From Bacteroidaceae bacterium (GTDB lineage: Bacteria > Bacteroidota > Bacteroidia > Bacteroidales > Bacteroidaceae), in contig JAFUVE010000031.1 of NCBI GenBank assembly GCA_017483765.1, forward strand, positions 1 to 64,000: 64,000 bases of DNA, given 5' to 3'. The position numbers were made by a program, and so were the translations under genes. This document shows positions 26,270 to 33,388 of this stretch, one piece after another (positions within the stretch are counted from its first letter, which is position 1; every line of letters starts with the position of its first letter). Under the pieces are notes generated by a model that was not told where the DNA came from, ran no database searches, and worked only from the letters and a program-made list of their open reading frames with translations.

Positions 26270-28684
26270 TTATCTCACCATCACTTTCTTTCCGCCCACG
26301 ATGTAGATGCCAGGCTTGAGGCCTTCCGTGGAGTTTGTGCCTGTGCGCACGAGTTGTCCGGAGAGCGAATAGATGTTTCCGTCCTGCGTGGCGTGGCTCT
26401 CATCGGCCATGATGTCGTCGATGCCCACGGGGAAGGAGTTGTTGTTCGTGTTTCCGTAGACGTTGGTCTGGTAGAGTTTCACCTTGTATGGCCATTGCTC
26501 GTCGTCGGTGGTCCTTCCGTTCCATCCGCGCGGCCAGTAGTCGGTGGGTGCGCCGGTGACGACGAGCCACAGGTATGAGCATCCTGATGGGCAGTCGAAC
26601 GATACGGTCTCTCGTGTCTGGTCGTAGGTGGCGGTGGCGATGTCGCCGTACACTCGTGTTCCGTCTTTTTTGAGAGCCACGAATCCGAACTTCCATCCGG
26701 CTGCTTTCGATTTGTAGGCGATGTATCCAGTCTCGTCGGGCAGTCCGATCAGCTCGGCATACACGGTCTTGGCGCTGGATGGCACGTTCAGCCTGATGGC
26801 GTTGTTTCCGAAATTCTCCACGCAGTTGGCTGCTGTGGGCTTGAAATATCCCTCGGTGTCTTTTGTCATAGCGGTTTGTGCCCGCTTCCCGATGGTGCTG
26901 TTGCCGTATTTGCGGATGGGTTCCATGTCGAAAGTGGTCAATCGTGCCGCATATTCCCACATCTCGTTGTTCAGCTGTTCCAGCTTCTCTTCCTGTGAGA
27001 GACTGCTGTCCATCGTCAGTCGCATATAGGCCTGGAGAGGGTCTTCAAGTCGTACCGACTCGTTCCAGAGCTGTCCGATGAAGCCCATGCCATGTTTGTG
27101 GCACATATAGTCCTGGATGAAGTAGTTGTTGTAGCGCAGTTCCTCTGCGAACGGGTTTTTGTGCAGGCCGTTCAGCGTGTTCGTCAGCCACTCGTTGTTG
27201 AACTGGTAAGTGGGGTAGTACTTGTATGCCTGCCACTGTGCGCACATCTCCCAGAACACGTTGCCGTTTCCGGAGTTCATCCATGTGTACATCCATCCGT
27301 TCTGGTTGTTGTTGTCGCAGTGTACCTGATACTGGAAGCAGTGACCAATCTCATGGGCCACCGTCTGTCCGCTTCTTGAGGTGTGTGCCCCGTTGGACAG
27401 GGTGAGCATTCCGATCTGGTCGTCGATACCGCTTCCGTTTGCGGTCCATTCGCTGGTGCTGAGAAGACGGATAATCATCTTGTATGTGTCCGTCTTAGAC
27501 TTCCCTTCGTTGATTGTGATGAACTTCAGGCTGTCGGCATAGAACTCAAAGATCTTGTCGGCCGTCTCGAGGATTTCAGGCACAGAAGCCGGCACTTCCG
27601 TCCCATAGCCTTTCTCCCAGAAGAGAATCCAGTGCTTCGACTGGTAGCTTCGCTCGTAGCAATACTGGCTGTTGGCGTTTTTCAGCTGGGCGTCGGTGCC
27701 GCATGCGCTGGTGCTGCAATAGATTTTCTTGTCCACTGCGCTGATGCGGTTGTTGATGGCGCTGACGGCTGCGTTGAGTTGGAATTTGGACAGTTCGTAG
27801 TCAGTCAGTTTGTTTTCTGTTGTTTCGATGGCATTCTCCAACAACCCCAATGCCACGGACTTTCGCTCCACGTCTTTCCACCATCCCTGCACTTTCTTCG
27901 CGTAGTCGATGCGGTCCTGGAGCGCATCATAAAGTGCGCGCGATGCCTCGGCTGCCGACAGCTGGGTTTCCAGCTCTTTCTTGGCGGATTTCAGCTGTAC
28001 ATACAGCGCATCCTTGTCCCCTTCGTAGGTCTCGCTCTTGGCTTGTTCGGCGAGTGCTGAGGCGTTCTCCATGGCAGCTTTCAATGGTTCTGCCACACTC
28101 GTCTGGATACCCTTTTCCAGCAACTCGCCGGCATGTGCCGCCATATCTTCGACGACTCCGGCATAGTCTGCCATCGTCAACTCGCTGTCGTAAGTCAGCG
28201 TGAAGTAGTCCACGCAGAGCCAGTTGCCAGTTGCGTTCTCTGCCTTCACGCCAATCTCGACGCTTCCCTCACCGTCCACCACGCTGAAGCTCACGCTGTA
28301 CTGGCGCATCGCCGTGATAGGGGTCTGCTTGTGTCCAGCATAGAGGTAGGCGCCGGTCTGTGCCTTGCCGCTGTTGGCTGTGCTCGATGATGCATTCTGT
28401 TGGATATGAAGGGCATACACTTTCAGGGTGTAGTTTCCGTCGTTAAGCCCGCTCAGTGTGCGCGACACGTAGGCGTCAGGGATGTGCTTACCGCGGTCGG
28501 TCCAGATTTCCATGTAGTAAGTCCCTTTCTTGCGGGTGAAGACCGAGTTGCTCTGTTGCGTCATGTTCGTGTTCCAACCGGTCGTTCCGCTCTCAAAACT
28601 GGCGTTGCTGATCTCTATGTCGGTCTGGGCATGCCCAAACACGCATAACATCATAAAATAAATGCAAAAAAGTAGTTTTTTCAT
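26270..28684 (-). CDS. Secreted DUF6055-like putative metalloprotein with HExxH motif
   Basis: 804 residues. A signal peptide (1-19) is followed by an N-terminal beta-sandwich resembling a carbohydrate-binding module (ISNASFESGTTGWN, about 25-165) and a helical region (about 170-320). A catalytic-looking domain follows with HEIGHCFQYQ (444-453), a zinc-protease HExxH motif. A second beta domain and a C-terminal tail ending GIYIVGGKKVMVR come last. That tail is shared in form with the 40964-45211 protein and resembles type 9 secretion or surface-sorting tails. The nearest family I recognise is DUF6055; protease activity is plausible but unproven. It lies 27 bases downstream of rnz. Confidence 0.7.
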   Translation of the reverse strand: MKKLLFCIYFMMLCVFGHAQTDIEISNASFESGTTGWNTNMTQQSNSVFTRKKGTYYMEIWTDRGKHIPDAYVSRTLSGLNDGNYTLKVYALHIQQNASSSTANSGKAQTGAYLYAGHKQTPITAMRQYSVSFSVVDGEGSVEIGVKAENATGNWLCVDYFTLTYDSELTMADYAGVVEDMAAHAGELLEKGIQTSVAEPLKAAMENASALAEQAKSETYEGDKDALYVQLKSAKKELETQLSAAEASRALYDALQDRIDYAKKVQGWWKDVERKSVALGLLENAIETTENKLTDYELSKFQLNAAVSAINNRISAVDKKIYCSTSACGTDAQLKNANSQYCYERSYQSKHWILFWEKGYGTEVPASVPEILETADKIFEFYADSLKFITINEGKSKTDTYKMIIRLLSTSEWTANGSGIDDQIGMLTLSNGAHTSRSGQTVAHEIGHCFQYQVHCDNNNQNGWMYTWMNSGNGNVFWEMCAQWQAYKYYPTYQFNNEWLTNTLNGLHKNPFAEELRYNNYFIQDYMCHKHGMGFIGQLWNESVRLEDPLQAYMRLTMDSSLSQEEKLEQLNNEMWEYAARLTTFDMEPIRKYGNSTIGKRAQTAMTKDTEGYFKPTAANCVENFGNNAIRLNVPSSAKTVYAELIGLPDETGYIAYKSKAAGWKFGFVALKKDGTRVYGDIATATYDQTRETVSFDCPSGCSYLWLVVTGAPTDYWPRGWNGRTTDDEQWPYKVKLYQTNVYGNTNNNSFPVGIDDIMADESHATQDGNIYSLSGQLVRTGTNSTEGLKPGIYIVGGKKVMVR

Positions 28685-28711
28685 TTTGTTTGTTTTTTTA
28701 TATCTTTTGGT

Positions 28712-29632
28712 TCAAACGACCTCTACTGTCATTCCTTCGTTGCTGGCGATGGTGTTGGGGAAAATGGCCTGTGCTTCTTTCAGGAACAGACTGTCGTCGT
28801 CGTAGCGTGATGAGAAATGCCCGATCAAGAGCTGCTTCACTGCGGCGGCACGTGCGGTGGCTGCAGCCTGTGCGGCAGTGGAGTGCCCGTATTTCTCCGC
28901 CTGGTCTATCTCGCTCTGTAGATAGGTGGCCTCATGATAGAGGAGGGTGGTCCCTTGTATTTGCGGTATCATTGCCGGGTTGTAGCTTGTGTCGCTGCAG
29001 TAGGCGTATGAGCGAGGCTGGAATGTGCACTCTGTGGTCAGTTCGCTGTTGGGGATGACGGTGCCGTCAGGCTTTCTCCAGTCTGCTCCGGCTTTGATTC
29101 GCCCGAACTCAGTCTGTGGTATTCCCAGCGCAAGGCATTTCTGCGGAAGCAGCACCCGTGGCTTCTTCTTCTCTCTGAAAAGGAATCCGCAGCATGGTGT
29201 ACGGTGGTTGAGCGGTATGCTCTCCACCGTCATGTTTCTGCCGTCGTAGAGCACTGCTGCCTTGCACGTGTCGATGCCGTGCATGAGCAGAGGAAAGGAC
29301 AACTTGCAGTAAGTTGTGAAGTCGTACTCGAGAGGTTCTTTCAGGTCCTCGGGCAGCCAGATATGGAGCGGCGACTTGCGGTTCTGTATCAGGTCGAGGC
29401 TCGAGACGAAAGGCAGGAGACCGTAGAAATGGTCGACGTGTGCGTGGCTGATGAAGATATGGTTGAGGTTGGCGGTTTTGAACCCGAATTTCCATATCTG
29501 TGCCTGGATGCCTTCTCCGCAGTCCACCATGAATCGCTCGTTGTGTACACACACCAACTGCCCGCTCGTCATATGACGCTGGTTTGGGAAAGCTGCGCCG
29601 CAGCCTAATATGTTCACTTCGAAGCGTTCCAT
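28712..29632 (-). CDS. rnz: Ribonuclease Z
   Basis: 306 residues, a metallo-beta-lactamase-fold endonuclease that trims the 3' end of tRNA precursors. The zinc motif is SHAHVDHFYG with H63, H65, D67 and H68; the second histidine motif is YSDTSYNP..., followed by a late GHFSSRY. The N-terminus LGCGAAFPNQRH is typical. A -7 element TAAATTTG lies about 100 bases upstream (29735-29742), without a clear -33 box. Confidence 0.93.
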   Translation of the reverse strand: MERFEVNILGCGAAFPNQRHMTSGQLVCVHNERFMVDCGEGIQAQIWKFGFKTANLNHIFISHAHVDHFYGLLPFVSSLDLIQNRKSPLHIWLPEDLKEPLEYDFTTYCKLSFPLLMHGIDTCKAAVLYDGRNMTVESIPLNHRTPCCGFLFREKKKPRVLLPQKCLALGIPQTEFGRIKAGADWRKPDGTVIPNSELTTECTFQPRSYAYCSDTSYNPAMIPQIQGTTLLYHEATYLQSEIDQAEKYGHSTAAQAAATARAAAVKQLLIGHFSSRYDDDSLFLKEAQAIFPNTIASNEGMTVEVV

Positions 29633-29734
29633 CTTGGTTTAAGAATACTTGTGTCCGACAGCCTGACATGGAGTGGGGTATGTCTGCGATTTGCTTTGTC
29701 GTCTGTTTTTTTTTGCTTGTGTGCAAACCATTTG

Positions 29735-29742
29735 CAAATTTA
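29735..29742 (-). promoter_or_regulatory. Possible -7 element for rnz
   Basis: TAAATTTG on the minus strand about 100 bases upstream of the rnz start; no TTTG at the expected -33 distance, so only half of the consensus is met. Confidence 0.4.
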
Positions 29743-29817
29743 TATAAAAATATTGAATTTTTTGTCTTTTCCTAAAAAAAACACAGCTTGTCCCATGAAT
29801 TGAGACAACTTGCCCCG

Positions 29818-29970
29818 TACTTTGCGCCATATAGCTGAACAACACACGCAAAGGGAGTTCACAAGGCCGGTCAGGGATTCAGCTCGAACGAAGATTCCGT
29901 TTCTGAAGGAGTCAGGGAGATAGGCGCGGTTCCAAACCAGGCTATTGTGAACTCCTCCTTCTTTTTCCGA
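29818..29970 (+). ncRNA. Candidate small structured RNA
   Basis: The 520-base gap between rnz and the HIT gene has no credible ORF. GGAGTTCACAA (29854-29864) pairs exactly with TTGTGAACTCC (29945-29955), closing 80 bases that can fold into a TTCAG/CTGAA plus AACG/CGTT arm and a GGTT/AACC arm. A TACTTTG box at 29818-29824 (one base short of the -7 consensus) lies upstream, and CTTCTTTTT follows the closing stem. The strand is assigned from these two signals. It matches no RNA family that I can name. Confidence 0.4.
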
Positions 29971-30080
29971 ACTTTGACATCATTGGCGCACCTTGCTGTC
30001 TTCTCTTCTTCATTGTTAAAACGAGGCAACTTGTTTTTTTAGGCTACTTCACATTTTCTATTTCCTTTTTTTCCAATAAA

Positions 30081-30112
30081 TTTGCTTCGACGGAATAAAA
30101 TTCATATTTTTG
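30081..30112 (+). promoter_or_regulatory. Promoter of the HIT gene
   Basis: TTTG (30081-30084), 20 bases, TATTTTTG (30105-30112); the HIT start is 41 bases downstream. Confidence 0.8.
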
Positions 30113-30152
30113 CATATTCATTTATTAATACACTCAAACAAAAACTACTACT

Positions 30153-30578
30153 ATGTACAGCAATCCAGCCGACTGTCTCTATTGCACGAACAATGAGACA
30201 CTCCACAACCTCATGATTCAGATTGCGGAACTGCGTGTTTCGCGTGTTTTCCTTTTTAAGGAGCAGACCTACCGCGGCCGTTGCCTCGTGGCTTACAATG
30301 GTCATGTGAACGACCTCAATGAGCTGAGCGACGATGAGCGCAATGCGTTCATGGCCGACGTGACCCAGGTGACGCGTGCCATACAGAAAGCCTTTAATCC
30401 GGAGAAAATCAACTATGGGGCTTACAGCGACAAGCTCAGCCACCTCCATTTCCATCTCGCTCCCAAATACGTGGACGGGCCGGACTACGGCGGCACATTC
30501 CAGATGAATCCCGGCAAGGTGTATCTCTCCGACGAGGAATACCAGCAACTCATCGACGCCGTGAAGGCTAATCTCTGA
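30153..30578 (+). CDS. HIT family protein (histidine triad nucleotide hydrolase)
   Basis: 141 residues. The histidine triad is HLHFHLAPK with H97, H99 and H101. HIT proteins cleave nucleotide phosphoramidates or related phosphoesters in the cytoplasm. A CLYC pair (C8, C11) near the N-terminus could bind zinc, as in Hint-type enzymes, but its partner ligands are not evident. It is followed after 110 bases by pepD and could be co-transcribed with it. Confidence 0.88.
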   Translation: MYSNPADCLYCTNNETLHNLMIQIAELRVSRVFLFKEQTYRGRCLVAYNGHVNDLNELSDDERNAFMADVTQVTRAIQKAFNPEKINYGAYSDKLSHLHFHLAPKYVDGPDYGGTFQMNPGKVYLSDEEYQQLIDAVKANL

Positions 30579-30624
30579 CTTCTGTTCGTCTGCGTAAGTA
30601 AATCCATAGTCCCTCATTTTTATT

Positions 30625-30684
30625 TCAACATTCAGCATTAAACTCTCAACTCAACAGAGTAACTTCACTCTAAACTCTCAACTA
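30625..30684 (+). repeat. Heptamer-repeat leader of pepD
   Basis: Units TCAACAT, TCAGCAT, TAAACTC and TCAACTC run in register. After a partly degraded middle (AACAGAG, TAACTTC, four extra bases) come TAAACTC and TCAACTA, 4 bases before the ATG. The units are nearly identical to those of the hisS leader. Confidence 0.75.
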
Positions 30685-30688
30685 ATCT

Positions 30689-32122
30689 ATGTTTGTCTCG
30701 ACAGAACGTGTGTTCGCCATATTCAAGGAGCTGAACCAAATACCCCGCCCTTCCCATCACGAGGAGCGCGTGGCTGATTATCTGTGCCAGTTTGCACAGC
30801 GTCTTAACCTCGACTACGACCGCGACAGCCACAACTGTGTGGTGATACGCAAGCCGGCCACTCCCGGACATGAGCATGCGGAGCCGGTTGTGCTGCTCAA
30901 CCACATGGACATGGTGTGCGTGGGTATGGCTGATCCGCTCAACTCGCCAGTGGAGGCCTACGTGGACGGAGGGTGGATGAAAGCAAGGGGAACATCCTTG
31001 GGAGCCGACAACGGAATCGGACTTTCCATGGCCTTGGCGGTTCTCGAAAGCCAGGACATCGTACACGGTCCCCTTGAGGTCATCACGACCACCAACGAGG
31101 AGGACGGCATGTCGGGTGCTTCAAATCTTTCACCGGACTTCATCAAAGGACGGAAGGTTATCAACCTCGACTCCGAGGACTACGACACCATCACCACCGG
31201 CGCGGCTGGTGCCTGCCTGCAGTTCCATCGCATTCCTGTCCAATGGCAGGATGTGCAGGAGACTGACCGGCTGTGGTTCCGAATCCATTTCATGGGTGGG
31301 CTCGGAGGACATTCGGGCGTGGACATCAACAAGGGCCGGGCAAGCGCAGTGGAGATGGCATGCCGTCTGCTCACCAAAATCCATGAGGCGCACGACATGG
31401 ACATCGCCCAGTTCAACGCTGGAGAGGCCAACGCGTCTATCGCCTCTGCGGCTGAAATCGTCGTGGCAGTCTCTTCCCCTGCGGCCGTGTCGTTTGTGGA
31501 GAAACAAGTGGAACAGATGAACCTTTGGCTGAAAAGCCATTATGGACAGACGGATCCTGGAATGCGTTGTACGATAGAGCGCTGTGATGCTCATCCTCGC
31601 GTGGCCGACAAGGCGGCTGTAGACACATTGTTATATTGCCTGGGGCATATCCCGCAGGGGGTGGTGGCCATGAGCCAGGTCATGGAAAACACCGTGGAAA
31701 CTTCCAACAACATCGGCCGTGTCGGCACACAGGATGACCATTTCTTCGTCTCTACCCACACGCGCAGTTTCGTTGATGAGGACATGGAAATTCTCAGCCG
31801 GCGAATTGCCGAATGCTTCGCCAAGCGCGGTGGTGAGTCCGAAATCATCATGTCGGCGCCGGCATGGCAGGAAAACCAACACTCCGACTTCCTGAAGCTC
31901 ACGTCCGACACTTTTGACGATGTGCTGGGATGGCGGCCGCGCATGGTGGCTATGCATTTTGTGCTTGAGGCGGGATTCTTCGTTCAGAAATTCCCGGGAA
32001 TCGAGATGGCCAGTATCGGGCCACGTATCGTCGAGCCCCATTCTGCGTCTGAGCGCGTGGAGCTGTCCACAGTCGACGATATATGGAAGGTGCTTGTCGA
32101 GTTGCTCGGCAGGCTGGCATAG
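30689..32122 (+). CDS. pepD: Aminoacyl-histidine dipeptidase (M20C peptidase)
   Basis: 477 residues, a zinc dipeptidase with broad specificity acting in the cytoplasm on short peptides. Metal and catalytic motifs of the M20 family are LLNHMDMVCVG, GADNGIGLSMALAVLE and TTNEEDGMSG, with a late EPHSASERVELS. Length and order match Bacteroidetes PepD. Only 124 bases separate it from the FGE-fold gene, and no promoter was seen in that gap. Confidence 0.94.
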   Translation: MFVSTERVFAIFKELNQIPRPSHHEERVADYLCQFAQRLNLDYDRDSHNCVVIRKPATPGHEHAEPVVLLNHMDMVCVGMADPLNSPVEAYVDGGWMKARGTSLGADNGIGLSMALAVLESQDIVHGPLEVITTTNEEDGMSGASNLSPDFIKGRKVINLDSEDYDTITTGAAGACLQFHRIPVQWQDVQETDRLWFRIHFMGGLGGHSGVDINKGRASAVEMACRLLTKIHEAHDMDIAQFNAGEANASIASAAEIVVAVSSPAAVSFVEKQVEQMNLWLKSHYGQTDPGMRCTIERCDAHPRVADKAAVDTLLYCLGHIPQGVVAMSQVMENTVETSNNIGRVGTQDDHFFVSTHTRSFVDEDMEILSRRIAECFAKRGGESEIIMSAPAWQENQHSDFLKLTSDTFDDVLGWRPRMVAMHFVLEAGFFVQKFPGIEMASIGPRIVEPHSASERVELSTVDDIWKVLVELLGRLA

Positions 32123-32246
32123 CCCAAGTGAAGTTTGCTGATGTAAGACGGATAAAGGCAGGTTCTGAGACATGTTAATATTCGTAAGTCTTCCATTTTT
32201 ATTTTAGAAACTTAAGTTGGTCATCCATATTTAAAAAATTAGAGTT

Positions 32247-33080
32247 ATGAAAAAAGTATTGATTTATTTATGCCTGATGGCATTTCCTCTGGCATTGTCA
32301 GCCCAGAGCAGACGTGGCGACGTGAACGAAGACGGAAAAGTGGACATTTCCGACATTGTGGCTATAATCAACATCATAGCGACAGGTGGAGATTCTTCCT
32401 TGCAGACCTACTCTGTCAACGGCGTGCAGTTCAAGATGGTCAGTGTGGAGGGGGGCGTGTTCAAGATGGGGTCGGAGTCAGGCGAAAACGATGAGAAACC
32501 CGTCCACGAGGTGAAGCTCAACAGTTTCTCCATCGGTCAGACCGAGGTGACTCAGGAACTTTGGGAGGCCGTGATGGGTACGAACCCGTCGAACTGGAAG
32601 GGTCTGAAATTGCCGGTGGAGAAGGTGTCATGGAATGACTGCCAGACCTTCATTACGAAGCTGAACTCACTGACCGGTCAGCAGTTCCGCCTGCCCACTG
32701 AGGCGGAGTGGGAGTATGCCGCCCGTGGCGGAAACAAGAGCAAGGGCTACACCTACAGCGGAAGCGACACTGTTGACGATGTGGCTTGGTACTCATCGAA
32801 CAGTGGAAGCAAGACTCATGAGGTCGCCACGAAGTCTCCGAACGAGCTGGGCATCTACGACATGAGCGGCAACGTGTGGGAATGGTGTCAGGACTGGTAT
32901 GGCAGCAGCTATTACTCGTCGTCCGTCATCAACAACCCTACGGGACCGTCCTCGGGCTTCTACCGCGTGTTCCGTGGTGGCTGTTGGATCAACGACTCGG
33001 GGTACTGCCGTGTGTCTTATCGCTACCACTACACCCCTGGCCACCGCAACAACGGCCTCGGCTTGCGCCTTGTCCTTTGA
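32247..33080 (+). CDS. Secreted FGE-sulfatase-fold protein with dockerin-like loop
   Basis: 277 residues. A signal peptide (1-20) is followed by a single dockerin-type calcium loop (DVNEDGKVDISD, residues 25-36), then an FGE-sulfatase (SUMF1) domain (about 57-277) with IGQTEVTQELWEAVMG, FRLPTEAEWEYAARGG and GNVWEWCQDWY. True formylglycine-generating enzymes need two active-site cysteines five residues apart near the C-terminus. Here GYC gives C254, but the partner position is Asn, so the classical oxidase chemistry is unlikely. A ligand-binding or structural surface protein fits better. A large hairpin follows 39 bases after the stop. Confidence 0.82.
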   Translation: MKKVLIYLCLMAFPLALSAQSRRGDVNEDGKVDISDIVAIINIIATGGDSSLQTYSVNGVQFKMVSVEGGVFKMGSESGENDEKPVHEVKLNSFSIGQTEVTQELWEAVMGTNPSNWKGLKLPVEKVSWNDCQTFITKLNSLTGQQFRLPTEAEWEYAARGGNKSKGYTYSGSDTVDDVAWYSSNSGSKTHEVATKSPNELGIYDMSGNVWEWCQDWYGSSYYSSSVINNPTGPSSGFYRVFRGGCWINDSGYCRVSYRYHYTPGHRNNGLGLRLVL

Positions 33081-33119
33081 GTTCCTGAAAAAATGAAAAG
33101 AATAACAAACTGAAAAGGA

Positions 33120-33187
33120 GCATTCCATGTGCGGACAGGAAGAAAATTCCAATGAAAAGGAATTTTCGCCGGTCCGCACAGGAATGC
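33120..33187. other. Long imperfect hairpin downstream of the FGE-fold gene
   Basis: Three stacked perfect stems, 7 bp (33120-33126 with 33181-33187), 8 bp GTGCGGAC/GTCCGCAC and 9 bp GAAAATTCC/GGAATTTTC, close on an 8-base loop: 24 bp of pairing in 68 bases. No T-run follows. It may be a terminator without a U-tract, an RNase-protected 3' end, or part of a small RNA. Confidence 0.7.
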
Positions 33188-33237
33188 GATGCGAAAAAAT
33201 ATGTGCAGTTTAGGAATTTTGTACACTCGTTGGGAGA

Positions 33238-33285
33238 CGATGGCTTGCAGGAGGCAGAGCTGAATCGGTTCCTGCGTGTTCATCG
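33238..33285. other. Second stem-loop in the 33.1-33.4 kb gap
   Basis: CGATG/CATCG (33238-33242, 33281-33285) and GCAGG/CCTGC (33247-33251, 33271-33275) stack around a 19-base loop. Together with the preceding hairpin it fills most of the 308-base gap before the copy 2 promoter; no ORF over 30 codons is credible there. Confidence 0.45.
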
Positions 33286-33327
33286 CAATTCGGAAATTCC
33301 TTGTTCGGAAAAAGAAAATTGCTATCA

Positions 33328-33359
33328 TTTGGTGTTTTGAAAAAATATGTGTATTTTTG
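33328..33359 (+). promoter_or_regulatory. Promoter of AAA/nuclease copy 2
   Basis: TTTG (33328-33331), 20 bases, TATTTTTG (33352-33359). The surrounding bases through GCCGTCAGAA are shared with the copy 3 promoter. Confidence 0.85.
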
Positions 33360-33388
33360 CCGTCAGAACGCAAAAAAAACGAAATGTT

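Noticed and set aside
29639-29851. 70-codon minus-strand frame in the rnz-HIT gap
   Set aside because: Low-complexity translation without family features, overlapping promoter-like sequence; not credible as a gene.
29854-29955. SRP (4.5S) or 6S RNA
   Set aside because: The conserved SRP apical sequence and the long 6S-type stem with central bubble are absent.
33081-33388. Insertion sequence remnant before copy 2
   Set aside because: No transposase fragment or flanking target duplication could be found; only hairpins and a promoter are present.
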